A DNA stretch of 32,667 nt from Romboutsia sp. (GTDB lineage Bacteria; Bacillota; Clostridia; Peptostreptococcales; Peptostreptococcaceae), in assembly GCA_017889265.1 (NCBI GenBank), contig JAGHEK010000068.1:1-32667 (forward strand), in the 5' to 3' direction. Positions within the stretch are counted from its first letter, which is position 1; every line of letters begins with the position of its first letter. The notes below the pieces were generated by a model that did not search any database, was not told the DNA's origin, and saw only the letters and a program-made list of their open reading frames with translations. Shown here piece after piece: positions 1-8,700 of the stretch. A program made the position numbers and the translations under genes.

Positions 1-421
1 CATTTTTTTCGTCATATAAAATAGATTTGTTTTTTTCTATTTGCTTTACATAAAGTATTGATTTATAAGATATTTCTTTAGATTTGTTTTTCATATCATT
101 TAGGATATTTGAAATGTTTTTATATTTATTTATGTATTCTGAAAGTTCTTTTTCTAAAGAGTAGTAATTTATTGGTTTTAATATATATCTTAAATTTTTG
201 TTAATGTTCTTTGTTATATTAAAAACATCTGTTATTAGTATTTTGTGTACGTTAAAAAATTCTTTATCTGAGTCAGTTATTAGTATATCTATATCTTTAT
301 ATTCAGTTTTTATTTTTGATAATGTATATCCTAAATTCTTATTTATAAAAAATTTTTTAAGCAGGTCTTCTAGTTCATCAATTAAATTATTATCTTTAGT
401 TAAAATTCCTATATTTATCAA
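1..421 (-). CDS. Partial LytTR-family (AgrA/LytR-like) response regulator; C-terminus runs off the window start
   Basis: Reverse-strand reading with TTG start at 421 and RBS AAAGGAGAT just upstream; open to position 1: (M)INIGILTKDNNLIDELEDLLKKFFINKN...ILITDVFNITKNINKNLRYILKPINYYSLEKELSEYI...KEISYKSILYVKQIEKNKSILYDEKN. 'YILKPI..YSLEKEL' resembles the end of a REC domain, and 'KEISYKSILYVKQIEKNKSILY' resembles the start of a LytTR domain. Confidence 0.72.
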   Translation of the reverse strand, partial: MINIGILTKDNNLIDELEDLLKKFFINKNLGYTLSKIKTEYKDIDILITDSDKEFFNVHKILITDVFNITKNINKNLRYILKPINYYSLEKELSEYINKYKNISNILNDMKNKSKEISYKSILYVKQIEKNKSILYDEKN

Positions 422-588
422 AATTTATCTCCTTTAAATATTTTTTAGGATTATTAACAAAATATGAATTTAATATAACGATTTGGTTAAAACTTTATAA
501 TGATTTAAATTAGTTAAATATTGTTAAGTAAAAGTCTTGTTAGACGTATTATATTAATGCAAAGAATATAGATGAGGAGAGGGATGAG

Positions 589-861
589 ATGAGCATAAAT
601 CCTATTAGATATAATTCTAATATAGAAAATGTATATAAAAGTAGTGCATCTAAAAAAGAAGAGGCTATCTCGCCTAAAAAAGATGTATTAGAAATTTCTT
701 CTCTAGGAAGAAGTTTGAGTAATATGAATCTATATAATGAAAATATAGATGTTGACAGAATAAAAAATATAAAACAAAAAATAGAAAATGGAACTTATAG
801 CATAGATTCTAATAAAATAGCTAATAAGATAATGAATAGTTTTGATGGGAAAATTTTTTAA
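589..861 (+). CDS. flgM: Negative regulator of flagellin synthesis (anti-sigma-28 factor) FlgM
   Basis: 90 aa; 'DVLEISSLGRSL...RIKNIKQKIENGTYSIDSNKIANKIM' matches the FlgM C-terminal pattern; RBS GAGGAGAGGG upstream. Confidence 0.9.
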   Translation: MSINPIRYNSNIENVYKSSASKKEEAISPKKDVLEISSLGRSLSNMNLYNENIDVDRIKNIKQKIENGTYSIDSNKIANKIMNSFDGKIF

Positions 862-876
862 TTTTCTCTTTTTTTT
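847..876 (+). terminator. Intrinsic terminator of flgM overlapping its stop codon
   Basis: GGGAAAATT-TTTT-AATTTTCTC hairpin (one G.U) followed by an 8-T run; the flgM TAA is at 859-861. Confidence 0.7.
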
Positions 877-970
877 AATCTTTTTCATATTAATTATATA
901 TTGAAAATTTGATGTTTATTTATTATAATGAATTCACGGATAAATAATTTATAAAATAAAATTAAATGTT

Positions 971-1002
971 TTATAGATAAAAATAAAAATCTATGATATA
1001 AT
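971..1002 (+). promoter_or_regulatory. Candidate extended -10 sigmaA promoter for the flgB operon
   Basis: TGaTATAAT at 994-1002 (extended -10 TGnTATAAT); -35 is weak. The promoter overlaps an ATAGAT-N10-ATCTAT dyad (973-978/989-994). Confidence 0.55.
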
Positions 1003-1079
1003 ACTCTTATTAAGGATATTGGGTTTTTAAATTTTATTCTTTATATAGTATTATTTTTTGATGAGATTTTAGAGCGGGT

Positions 1080-1112
1080 GAGGATAATCTTTTAAAGGAT
1101 ATTCTCTTTTTT
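1080..1112 (+). terminator. Leader intrinsic terminator (candidate attenuator) upstream of flgB
   Basis: GAGGATAATCTTT/AAAGGATATTCTC imperfect hairpin (one A.A mismatch, two wobbles) followed by TTTTTT, about 100 nt before the flgB start. Confidence 0.6.
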
Positions 1113-1212
1113 ATTATAGATTTTAAAGATGAGAAGACATATAGTATAAAATATAGTGTAATTTGTATATAAATTATATTGTAAAGAAAATTTGAGTTTT
1201 GGAGGGAGTTAA

Positions 1213-1536
1213 ATGCAAACATATTTTTTGATGAAAATGGGGCTTAATGCTATGGATACAAGAAGTAGGGCCATAGCTCAAAATATTGCAAATATAAATG
1301 TTCCTAATTACAAAAGAAAGTATGTTGTTTTTGAAGATACATTAAAAGAAAATATGGATAATGCTAAAATAGAAGTTAAAGTTGATGAAGGCGGAACAAT
1401 GAGAAATGACGGAAATAACGTTGATATAGAATATGAAAAAGTAAATCAAGCTGCTACAAGCTTAGAATATAATGCACTTGTTACTTTAACTAATACTAAA
1501 ATTGCTATGACAAAAAGTGTAATAACGGGGAGGTAA
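1213..1536 (+). CDS. flgB: Flagellar basal-body rod protein FlgB
   Basis: 107 aa with FlgB features (MGLNAMDTRSRAIAQNIANINVPNYKRK); RBS TGGAGGGAG; first gene of the operon. Confidence 0.93.
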   Translation: MQTYFLMKMGLNAMDTRSRAIAQNIANINVPNYKRKYVVFEDTLKENMDNAKIEVKVDEGGTMRNDGNNVDIEYEKVNQAATSLEYNALVTLTNTKIAMTKSVITGR

Positions 1537-1540
1537 TTAA

Positions 1541-1945
1541 GTGAGTGTTTTTGGTGGAATGAGAATAAGTGCTAGTGCACTTACTGCAGAACGTTTAAGA
1601 TTAGATGTCATATCATCTAACGTAGCTAATGCAAGAACTACAAGAACAGAAGATGGGGGACCGTATAAAAGAAAGATTGCTGTTTTTGAAGAAAATTATG
1701 ATGAAAAACTAGGTATGCTTGGTATAAAAGCTACAGAGATAATAGATGATAAAACGCCGGTTAAAAAATTATATGAGCCTAATCATCCAGATGCAGACGA
1801 AGAAGGATATGTTGAGTATCCAAATGTAGACTTATTAGTTGAAATGTCGGATTTAATAGTAGCATCTAGAGCTTATGAATCTAACGTTGATACATTAAAT
1901 GCACAAAAAAATATGATATCTAAAGCATTAGAAATAGGTAGATAA
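1541..1945 (+). CDS. flgC: Flagellar basal-body rod protein FlgC
   Basis: 134 aa, GTG start; 'RISASALTAERLRLDVISSNVANARTT' and 'DLIVASRAYESNVDTLNAQKNMISKALEIG'. Confidence 0.96.
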   Translation: MSVFGGMRISASALTAERLRLDVISSNVANARTTRTEDGGPYKRKIAVFEENYDEKLGMLGIKATEIIDDKTPVKKLYEPNHPDADEEGYVEYPNVDLLVEMSDLIVASRAYESNVDTLNAQKNMISKALEIGR

Positions 1946-1959
1946 GAAAAGAGGGTTTT

Positions 1960-2274
1960 ATGGAAATTTTAAATATTAATTCAAATATATTTTCAAATGC
2001 AGTTGAGAATAATACGATACCAAAACCTATAACTGCTAAAAAAGATGATAATAAATTAATTTTTGAAGAATATATAGAAAAAGGGATAGCAAAAGTTAAC
2101 GAATCTCAAGTTACGGCAAATAATAAAATAGAATCACTTATAAAAGGTGAAGATGTTAGTATGCACGAAGTTATGTTATCTATTCAAGAATCTCAAATGT
2201 CTATGCAACTTATGTTAGAAGTTAGAAATAAGTTATATGATGCGTATCAAGAACTAAATAGAGTACAGTTGTAA
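1960..2274 (+). CDS. fliE: Flagellar hook-basal body complex protein FliE
   Basis: 104 aa; 'DVSMHEVMLSIQESQMSMQLMLEVRNKLYDAYQELNRVQL' FliE C-terminus. Confidence 0.94.
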   Translation: MEILNINSNIFSNAVENNTIPKPITAKKDDNKLIFEEYIEKGIAKVNESQVTANNKIESLIKGEDVSMHEVMLSIQESQMSMQLMLEVRNKLYDAYQELNRVQL

Positions 2275-2297
2275 TCTATTTAAAAAGGAGAGATTAT

Positions 2298-3836
2298 ATG
2301 GACACAAAAGAAATAGCAAAAAAATCAAAAGAGTTTGTCAAGGATAAAACTGATAAATTTAAAGCACTAAAGACTACAAAGAAATTAGCACTAGGAGTTA
2401 TAGTACTGGCTTTAATTTCTGCTATTATATTTGGTGTTAAATATGCAAAAGATAGTAAATATGGAGTTCTTTTTTCTGGATTAGAATCAAAAGATGCCTT
2501 ATCTGTAACTCAAGAGTTAGAAGCTAAAGGCGTTGATATGAAAATAAAGGGTTCCACAATTTATGTACCAAAAGAACAAGTGGATAAGTTAAGAATAGAA
2601 ATGTCTCCTATGATAACTAGTGGTTCACAGGGGTTTGAACTTATGGATGAAGGATCATCTTTTGGTCTTACTGATGAAGAGTTTGAAATTAAGAAAAACA
2701 GAATGATACAAGGGGAAATAGAAAGAACTATAAAGACTTTCCCGCAGATAGAAAATGCTAGAGTTCACTTAACTCAAGGACAAGAGTCAGTTTTTGCAGA
2801 TGAAAGCATAGAAGGTAAAGCGGCTGTTTATATAACTATAAAAGATGGAGAAAAAATATCGGAAGAACAAGTAAGATCTATTATGTCTTTGGTTTCAGCT
2901 GCAGGACTTAATATTCCTAAGCAAGCTGTTGAAGTAATAGATCAAAATATGAACCTTTTATCAGAAGGTTTATTCGACGAAAATGGAAATGCAGTAGTAG
3001 CTCAAGGTGGAGGGCTTAATTTAGCAAGAAATGCAGAAAGAAGTTTAAATAAAGATTTAGAAAGATCGATAAAAGGTTTATTAGAACCAATATTCGGTGT
3101 TGGTAAAATAAGTGTAACTGTGAATTCAGATTTAAACTTTGATACTACTGAAACTACTCAAATAGTAGTTGATCCTAATAGAGTAGCTATACTTGAAGAA
3201 AGAAGTGAAAATACTTCAAAAGAGCCTAATCAATCAGGTGGAACTATTGACAATAATATGAGTGTTCAAGGTGTTGAAACTGAAAATGGCGAACAACAAA
3301 CAAAAGAAGAACATTTAGAATTTTCAACAGGACAAACAGAAACTAAAACTATAAAAGCTCAAGGTGAAATAAATAGAATAACAGCATCTATTGCAATAAA
3401 CTCAGAAATAGATGCAGGAACTATGAGAGATATAGAAGAAATGGTTGAAAATGCAGTAGGTATGGATGCTGAAAGAGGAGATAGCGTGTCTGTTGTTGCT
3501 ATGAACTTTACTCCGGTTGATCTAGAAGATGAACAATTAGCTAAAGCTGAAGCTGAAAAGAAAAAGAAAATGTTAGTAGCAGGTGTTGTTACATTAGTGT
3601 TAGTAGCTTTAGGTGTAGGGGCTATGTTTATGATGAAGAAAAAGAAAAAGCAAGAAGAGCTTAGTGAAGATGAGGAGTTGGATTATATTAATCAACAAAT
3701 TGAACAAATGGAAGGTAAGTTTGCAACAGGTGAAGATGATGCTGAAAGTATAAGTTTAGAGGATGAGGTAAAACAATTCTCTGCTGAAAATCCTGAGCAA
3801 GTTACAGAAATAATTAATAAATGGTTAAATGACTAA
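2298..3836 (+). CDS. fliF: Flagellar M-ring protein FliF
   Basis: 512 aa; 'YGVLFSGLESKDALSVTQELEAKGVDMKI', FliF ring-building domains and C-terminal TM. Confidence 0.97.
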   Translation: MDTKEIAKKSKEFVKDKTDKFKALKTTKKLALGVIVLALISAIIFGVKYAKDSKYGVLFSGLESKDALSVTQELEAKGVDMKIKGSTIYVPKEQVDKLRIEMSPMITSGSQGFELMDEGSSFGLTDEEFEIKKNRMIQGEIERTIKTFPQIENARVHLTQGQESVFADESIEGKAAVYITIKDGEKISEEQVRSIMSLVSAAGLNIPKQAVEVIDQNMNLLSEGLFDENGNAVVAQGGGLNLARNAERSLNKDLERSIKGLLEPIFGVGKISVTVNSDLNFDTTETTQIVVDPNRVAILEERSENTSKEPNQSGGTIDNNMSVQGVETENGEQQTKEEHLEFSTGQTETKTIKAQGEINRITASIAINSEIDAGTMRDIEEMVENAVGMDAERGDSVSVVAMNFTPVDLEDEQLAKAEAEKKKKMLVAGVVTLVLVALGVGAMFMMKKKKKQEELSEDEELDYINQQIEQMEGKFATGEDDAESISLEDEVKQFSAENPEQVTEIINKWLND

Positions 3837-3849
3837 GGGAGGGGTTAAA

Positions 3850-4926
3850 TTGGAACAATTAAATCAAGATCTTAATACACAACCAAACTCAGTTAATGCA
3901 TTCGATTTAGGTAATATACCTAAATCGAGAAAAATATCAGGAGCAAGAAAAGCAGCTGTTTTATTACTTACTTTAGGAACGGATGTATCAGCTGGAATTC
4001 TTAAAAATTTATCTGATAAAAAAATTCAAAAAATAGGGGTTGAAATAGCTGGAATTGATGTTATAACAGCAAGAGAAAGAAGAGAAATACTACAAGAATT
4101 TATAGAGATAAATAAAGGAAAACAAGAAATTCTTGAAGGTGGTATGAAATCTGCTAAGACTTTATTAAGTGGTGCACTTGGTTCTCAAAGAGCATCTAAG
4201 TTATTAGAAGGTATAAAATATGATGCATATACAAGACTTTTTATGGCAGCAAGAAAAGCGGATGCATCACAAATACTTGCTTGTGTTCAAGGAGAAAGTC
4301 CACAAACTATTTCTATAATACTAGCACATATTCAACCTGAAAAAGCTGCAGCAGTTTTAAGTGAATTAAGTGATGAATTAAAGGCTGAAGTATCTCTTAA
4401 GTTAGGTACTCCATACTCTATATCTCCTTCAGTTATACAAACAATAGATAGGGCAGTTGAAGCTAAGTTATCTAAGCTTGGTCAAAGAGAAATGGAAAGC
4501 TCAGGAGGAATTAATAGCTTACTTGAAATACTTGCTAATGTTGATAGAAAAACTGAAAAGAGTATTCTTAAATACATTGAAGCTAGAAATAGTGAAATGG
4601 CAGAAGAAATTAAGGCTAATATGTTCGTATTTGATGATATTGTTAGACTTGATAATAGTGCTATACAAAAAGTTCTTAAAGAAGTTAATGTTAAGGATCT
4701 TGCATTTGCACTTAAAGGAGCTAATAAAGAAGTTGAAAAAGCTATACTTAAAAATCAATCTCAAAGAGCTGCACAAGCCCTTACAGAAGAAATATCTATG
4801 TTAGGTAAGGTTAAGATTTCTCAAGTTGAAGAATCTCAACAAAATATAGTAAATGTTGTTAGAAAACTTGAAGAAGCTGGGGAAATAAGTTTAGCTAAAC
4901 AATCAGAAGATGAATTTATAATGTAA
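3850..4926 (+). CDS. fliG: Flagellar motor switch protein FliG
   Basis: 'SGARKAAVLLLTLGTDVSAGILKNLSDKKIQKIGVEIA' and 'MFVFDDIVRLDNSAIQKVLKEV'. Track start is 3829, but TTG at 3850 follows RBS AAGGGAGGGG and is the more likely start. Confidence 0.95.
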   Translation: MEQLNQDLNTQPNSVNAFDLGNIPKSRKISGARKAAVLLLTLGTDVSAGILKNLSDKKIQKIGVEIAGIDVITARERREILQEFIEINKGKQEILEGGMKSAKTLLSGALGSQRASKLLEGIKYDAYTRLFMAARKADASQILACVQGESPQTISIILAHIQPEKAAAVLSELSDELKAEVSLKLGTPYSISPSVIQTIDRAVEAKLSKLGQREMESSGGINSLLEILANVDRKTEKSILKYIEARNSEMAEEIKANMFVFDDIVRLDNSAIQKVLKEVNVKDLAFALKGANKEVEKAILKNQSQRAAQALTEEISMLGKVKISQVEESQQNIVNVVRKLEEAGEISLAKQSEDEFIM

Positions 4927-4948
4927 TTAACAATTAAAGAGGTATGAT

Positions 4949-5725
4949 ATGGAAAAAGCAAATGTAAAAAAAGTATCAGTTAATTTTGTTGTTAATAAAA
5001 ATGAAGATATAGAAAATCCTAAAAGAGATATTGAATCTGAGATAAATGAAAAATTAAAAAAAGCAGAAGAGGAAATAGAAAAAAAACTTGAAGAAGCTAA
5101 TCGGAAGTATGAAGAAATAATAGAGAGTTCTAAAAAAGAAATCGAAAATCTAAAAGAAAAGATAAAAGAAGAAGCTAAGCAAGAAGCTTTGTTAGAATCA
5201 GAAGAAATAAAAAAACAAGCTTATGAAGAAGGATATGAAGAAGGTCAAAAAAATGGATATGAAGACGGATATAAAGAAGCTTATGAAGAAAATATAGAAA
5301 AAGCTAAATTGGAAGCTACTAATATAATAGATTTAGCTAATGAAGAATTAAAACAATCGAAAGAAAAAGTAGTTTCATATCTAAAAGAAAATCAAAAAAA
5401 TATTGTTAATCTTATACTTGAAATAGCAGAAAAAGTACTAAGAGAAAGATTTGATAATCCTTCTTCTGTTAATAGTCTAGTTACAGAAGTTATAAACGAA
5501 TATGAATTAAAGCAAAACTTTGTAATAAGATTAAACCCTATATACAAAGAAAATATAGAAAATGAATTAGAAGCGCTTAGAAAAACTAAAAAAATAAATG
5601 ATGATGTATTTGTGTTAGTTGATGAAAATATCAAAGAAGGAAATTTAATTATAGATACTGAAAATGGAAAAATTACTACTGGAATAGACACTATATTAGA
5701 AAAAATAAAAGAGGAGTTACTATGA
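4949..5725 (+). CDS. fliH: Flagellar assembly protein FliH
   Basis: Charged coiled coil with GYEEGQKNGYEDGYKEAYEE; immediately upstream of fliI, 4-bp ATGA overlap. Confidence 0.88.
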   Translation: MEKANVKKVSVNFVVNKNEDIENPKRDIESEINEKLKKAEEEIEKKLEEANRKYEEIIESSKKEIENLKEKIKEEAKQEALLESEEIKKQAYEEGYEEGQKNGYEDGYKEAYEENIEKAKLEATNIIDLANEELKQSKEKVVSYLKENQKNIVNLILEIAEKVLRERFDNPSSVNSLVTEVINEYELKQNFVIRLNPIYKENIENELEALRKTKKINDDVFVLVDENIKEGNLIIDTENGKITTGIDTILEKIKEELL

Positions 5726-7023
5726 ATATAGACTTTGAAAAACTAACTAATAAAGTGAAAAATATACCAACTACTGTATGTGAAGGTAAAGTTAAAAAAA
5801 TAATTGGACTTACTGTTGAAGTTGAAGGTATAAAGGCTTTTGTTGGAGAGTTGTGTGAAGTATATAATAACTTTGGAAATCCAATAGAATGTGAAGTAGT
5901 TGGATTTAGAGATGGATACGTTATACTTATGCCACTTGGAGAATTAGCGGGTATAGGACCAGGGTGTAAAGTAATAGCAAAAGGTATACCTCTTAGTGTT
6001 AAATGTAGTGATGACCTTTTAGGTAAAATTTTAGACGGTATAGGAAATCCGATAGATAAAGATGTAATAATATCTGGTGAAAGATATAGTTTATTTAATG
6101 AGCCACCAGATCCTATGAGAAGACCTAGGATAACTAATATAATGCCTACAGGAATAAGAGCAATTGATGGATTTTTAACTTGTGGGGAAGGTCAAAGAAT
6201 AGGTATATTTGCAGGAAGTGGTGTTGGTAAAAGTACAACACTTGGGATGATGGCAAGAACTGCAAAAGCAGATGTTAACGTTATTGCACTTATTGGAGAA
6301 AGAGGTAGAGAAGTGCTTGATTTTATCGAAAGAGATTTAGGTGAAGAAGGTATGAAAAAATCTGTAGTAGTATGTGCTACTTCTGATAAATCTCCTCTTG
6401 TAAGATTAAAAGGTGCTTTAACTGGAACTGCAATAGCAGAATATTTTAGAGACCAAGGTAAAAAAGTTTTACTTATGATGGACTCTGTAACTAGATTTGC
6501 TATGGCACAAAGAGAAGTTGGTCTTGCAATAGGTGAACCACCTGCTCAAAAAGGATACACTCCTTCAGTTTTTGCTATGCTACCAAAACTTATGGAAAGA
6601 ACGGGAACTTCTGAAAAAGGTTCTATAACTGCATTTTATACTGTATTAGTTGATGGTGATGATTTTAATGAACCTATAGCAGATACTGTAAGAGGGATAC
6701 TTGATGGACATATAGTTTTATCAAGAAAATTAGCTCACAAAAATCATTATCCTGCAATAGATATATTAAATAGTGTTAGTAGACTTATGAAAGAAATAGC
6801 GACTGATGAACATAATAAAGCTGCATCAGATGCAAGAGATATACTTGCAACTTATAAAGAGGCAGAAGATTTAATTAATATAGGGGCATATGAAAAAGGT
6901 TCTAATAAAAATATAGATAAAGCAATAGACTATATAGATATTGTTAATGGATATTTAAAGCAGGGAGTAAATGAGAGTACTCCTTTTGATGTAAGTAAAG
7001 AAACTCTTATAAATATGTTTTGA
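5722..7023 (+). CDS. fliI: Flagellum-specific ATP synthase FliI
   Basis: 433 aa; Walker A 'GIFAGSGVGKST', 'RGREVLDFIERDLG', 'DSVTRFAMAQREVGLAIGEPPAQKGYTPSVFAMLPKLMERTG'. Confidence 0.98.
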   Translation: MNIDFEKLTNKVKNIPTTVCEGKVKKIIGLTVEVEGIKAFVGELCEVYNNFGNPIECEVVGFRDGYVILMPLGELAGIGPGCKVIAKGIPLSVKCSDDLLGKILDGIGNPIDKDVIISGERYSLFNEPPDPMRRPRITNIMPTGIRAIDGFLTCGEGQRIGIFAGSGVGKSTTLGMMARTAKADVNVIALIGERGREVLDFIERDLGEEGMKKSVVVCATSDKSPLVRLKGALTGTAIAEYFRDQGKKVLLMMDSVTRFAMAQREVGLAIGEPPAQKGYTPSVFAMLPKLMERTGTSEKGSITAFYTVLVDGDDFNEPIADTVRGILDGHIVLSRKLAHKNHYPAIDILNSVSRLMKEIATDEHNKAASDARDILATYKEAEDLINIGAYEKGSNKNIDKAIDYIDIVNGYLKQGVNESTPFDVSKETLINMF

Positions 7024-7032
7024 GGTGAATAG

Positions 7033-7470
7033 ATGAAATATAAATTCAAGCTACAAAAACTATTAGATATAAGAATAAAAGAAGAGGAAGAAGCAAAAAT
7101 AGCATATGGTAAAGAACAAAACAAAAAAAATATGCTAGAAAATAAATTAGATGATTTAAAATCAAAGTATAATGAATATAACAATATGAGTAATATAAAA
7201 GATATTGTTACTCAAAAAATAACGTTAAATTATTTGGAAGTTCTGATAAAAAATATAGAGGAAACTAATGAAGAACTTATAAAGCAGGAAGAAAATATAA
7301 AAAAAGCTAAAGAAGATTTTATACAAAAACAAATAAAAAGAAAATCTCTTGAAACTTTAAAAGAAAAACAAATAAATGAAATTAAAAAAGAGGAAGAAAG
7401 AATAGAGCAACTAAATAATGATGAGTTTGCTCTTTATGCTTATTTGAGAAAAAAAGAAAAGGTGTCGTGA
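7033..7470 (+). CDS. fliJ: Flagellar export protein FliJ
   Basis: 145 aa; coiled coil starting 'YKFKLQKLLDIRIKEEEEAKIAYG', directly after fliI. Confidence 0.88.
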   Translation: MKYKFKLQKLLDIRIKEEEEAKIAYGKEQNKKNMLENKLDDLKSKYNEYNNMSNIKDIVTQKITLNYLEVLIKNIEETNEELIKQEENIKKAKEDFIQKQIKRKSLETLKEKQINEIKKEEERIEQLNNDEFALYAYLRKKEKVS

Positions 7471-7477
7471 TATTAAT

Positions 7478-8692
7478 ATGAGTTTAGATTTAATGTTTAT
7501 TAATAATTTAAAAAATCTTAATTTGCAAGATACTAAAGTTGATATAAAACCGACTAATAAAGTTCAAAATAATCAAGATAAAAATAACGTGGATAAATCT
7601 GAAGAGAAAGATTTTGATAAATATTTATCTGATGTAGATAAAGATACTAATGTTGATAAAAATAATAAAACTGAAAATGAAAAAGTAGATAATATAGATA
7701 AAGATAGTGAAACTAAAAAAGAAGATTCAGATGAAATTTTAAATAACTCTATTATACAAGGGTTAATTTTTTTACTACAAAATGTCGAAAAAAATAGTAA
7801 TTTGAATGATATTATAATGAATATTGATAAGTTAAAGCAAATCGATTTATCTAGTATAGAAAATTTATTTGTTGACTCTGATAAATTTGAATTTTTAAAA
7901 GAAATAATTTCTGATATAAGAAATAGCGAAAGTATAGACTTATCAAGCTTAGACATGGATATACTAGAAAAGGTTGAAAATTTAGAATTAAAGGATATGC
8001 AAAAACTTGATAATATACTACAAGAACTTGCAAAAAGCGACAAAAAAGAGTATAATATTAATGTAAATTTAAGTAATGATGATTATGAAGGGTTAGAAAA
8101 TAGTGCATCTATGTTTAGGAGCAATATTTTTGAAACTAAAAAAGATGATACAGAATTATCAACTTTAGAAAGTTTCTTAGATGTTAATTATAATAGTCAA
8201 GTTCAAAATATTACTAAAAATGATGCTAATTCTGATGTAGAGGTAGTTAAAGCTCCTACGGTTATAAATCAACAAACAATAAATGATGATGTAATACAAA
8301 CTATAAGATACGTAAGAGCTAACGGAATTGAAGAAATAAAAGTTAAAATAAGTCCGAGAGAACTTGGAGATATGGTAATAAAATTAACTAAAGATACAGA
8401 ATTAAATTCTAAAGTGGTTATAGAATTGACTAATAAGGATGCATATGAATTAGTAAATAGGAATTTAGCAGAGATAACAAAACATTTAAGTGATTCAAAT
8501 ATAGATATTAAAGATGTTGTTGTTACTATTAATGCAGATGATAAGAATCTAGAAAATGATAATTTTGGAAGTGAATTTGAAAGACATAATCAAGAAAATA
8601 AAAAGAATAAAAAGATACACATTGATGAAAATGATTTTTTAAATACACATGAAGAATTATTAAGTGATGATACTTTAAATATATTAGCTTAG
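7478..8692 (+). CDS. fliK: Flagellar hook-length control protein FliK
   Basis: 404 aa; C-terminal 'EEIKVKISPRELGDMVIKLTKDTELNSKVVIELTNKDAYELVNRNLAEITKHL'; low-complexity D/K/N-rich N-terminus. Confidence 0.88.
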   Translation: MSLDLMFINNLKNLNLQDTKVDIKPTNKVQNNQDKNNVDKSEEKDFDKYLSDVDKDTNVDKNNKTENEKVDNIDKDSETKKEDSDEILNNSIIQGLIFLLQNVEKNSNLNDIIMNIDKLKQIDLSSIENLFVDSDKFEFLKEIISDIRNSESIDLSSLDMDILEKVENLELKDMQKLDNILQELAKSDKKEYNINVNLSNDDYEGLENSASMFRSNIFETKKDDTELSTLESFLDVNYNSQVQNITKNDANSDVEVVKAPTVINQQTINDDVIQTIRYVRANGIEEIKVKISPRELGDMVIKLTKDTELNSKVVIELTNKDAYELVNRNLAEITKHLSDSNIDIKDVVVTINADDKNLENDNFGSEFERHNQENKKNKKIHIDENDFLNTHEELLSDDTLNILA

Positions 8693-8700
8693 GAGGTATT

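Noticed and set aside
198-437. ORF of 79 aa on + strand
   Set aside because: Antisense to the much better supported TTG-started LytTR-like ORF on the minus strand; hydrophobic/Ser-rich composition typical of the antisense of AT-rich coding sequence; no RBS seen.
862-1212. c-di-GMP-I riboswitch or C. difficile-like invertible flagellar switch upstream of flgB
   Set aside because: Looked for the conserved aptamer core and for long (~20 bp) inverted repeats flanking a segment; found only short AT-rich repeats and the terminator-like hairpin. Absence by eye is not proof; an Rfam search would settle it.
1034-1222. ORF of 62 aa on minus strand in the flgB leader
   Set aside because: No convincing RBS, low-complexity Ile/Tyr/Phe-rich translation; overlaps the leader/terminator region.
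4457-4804. 115-aa + strand ORF (and 4519-4776 minus)
   Set aside because: Out-of-frame within fliG; Leu/Lys-rich translation without a recognisable domain or RBS.
5205-5300. GYEEG/GYEDG-type repeats in fliH as a novel tandem repeat
   Set aside because: Glycine-spaced helical repeats are a known feature of FliH proteins.
7573-8043. 156-aa minus-strand ORF, Ser/Leu-rich
   Set aside because: Antisense of the D/K/N-rich N-terminal half of fliK; low-complexity artefact.
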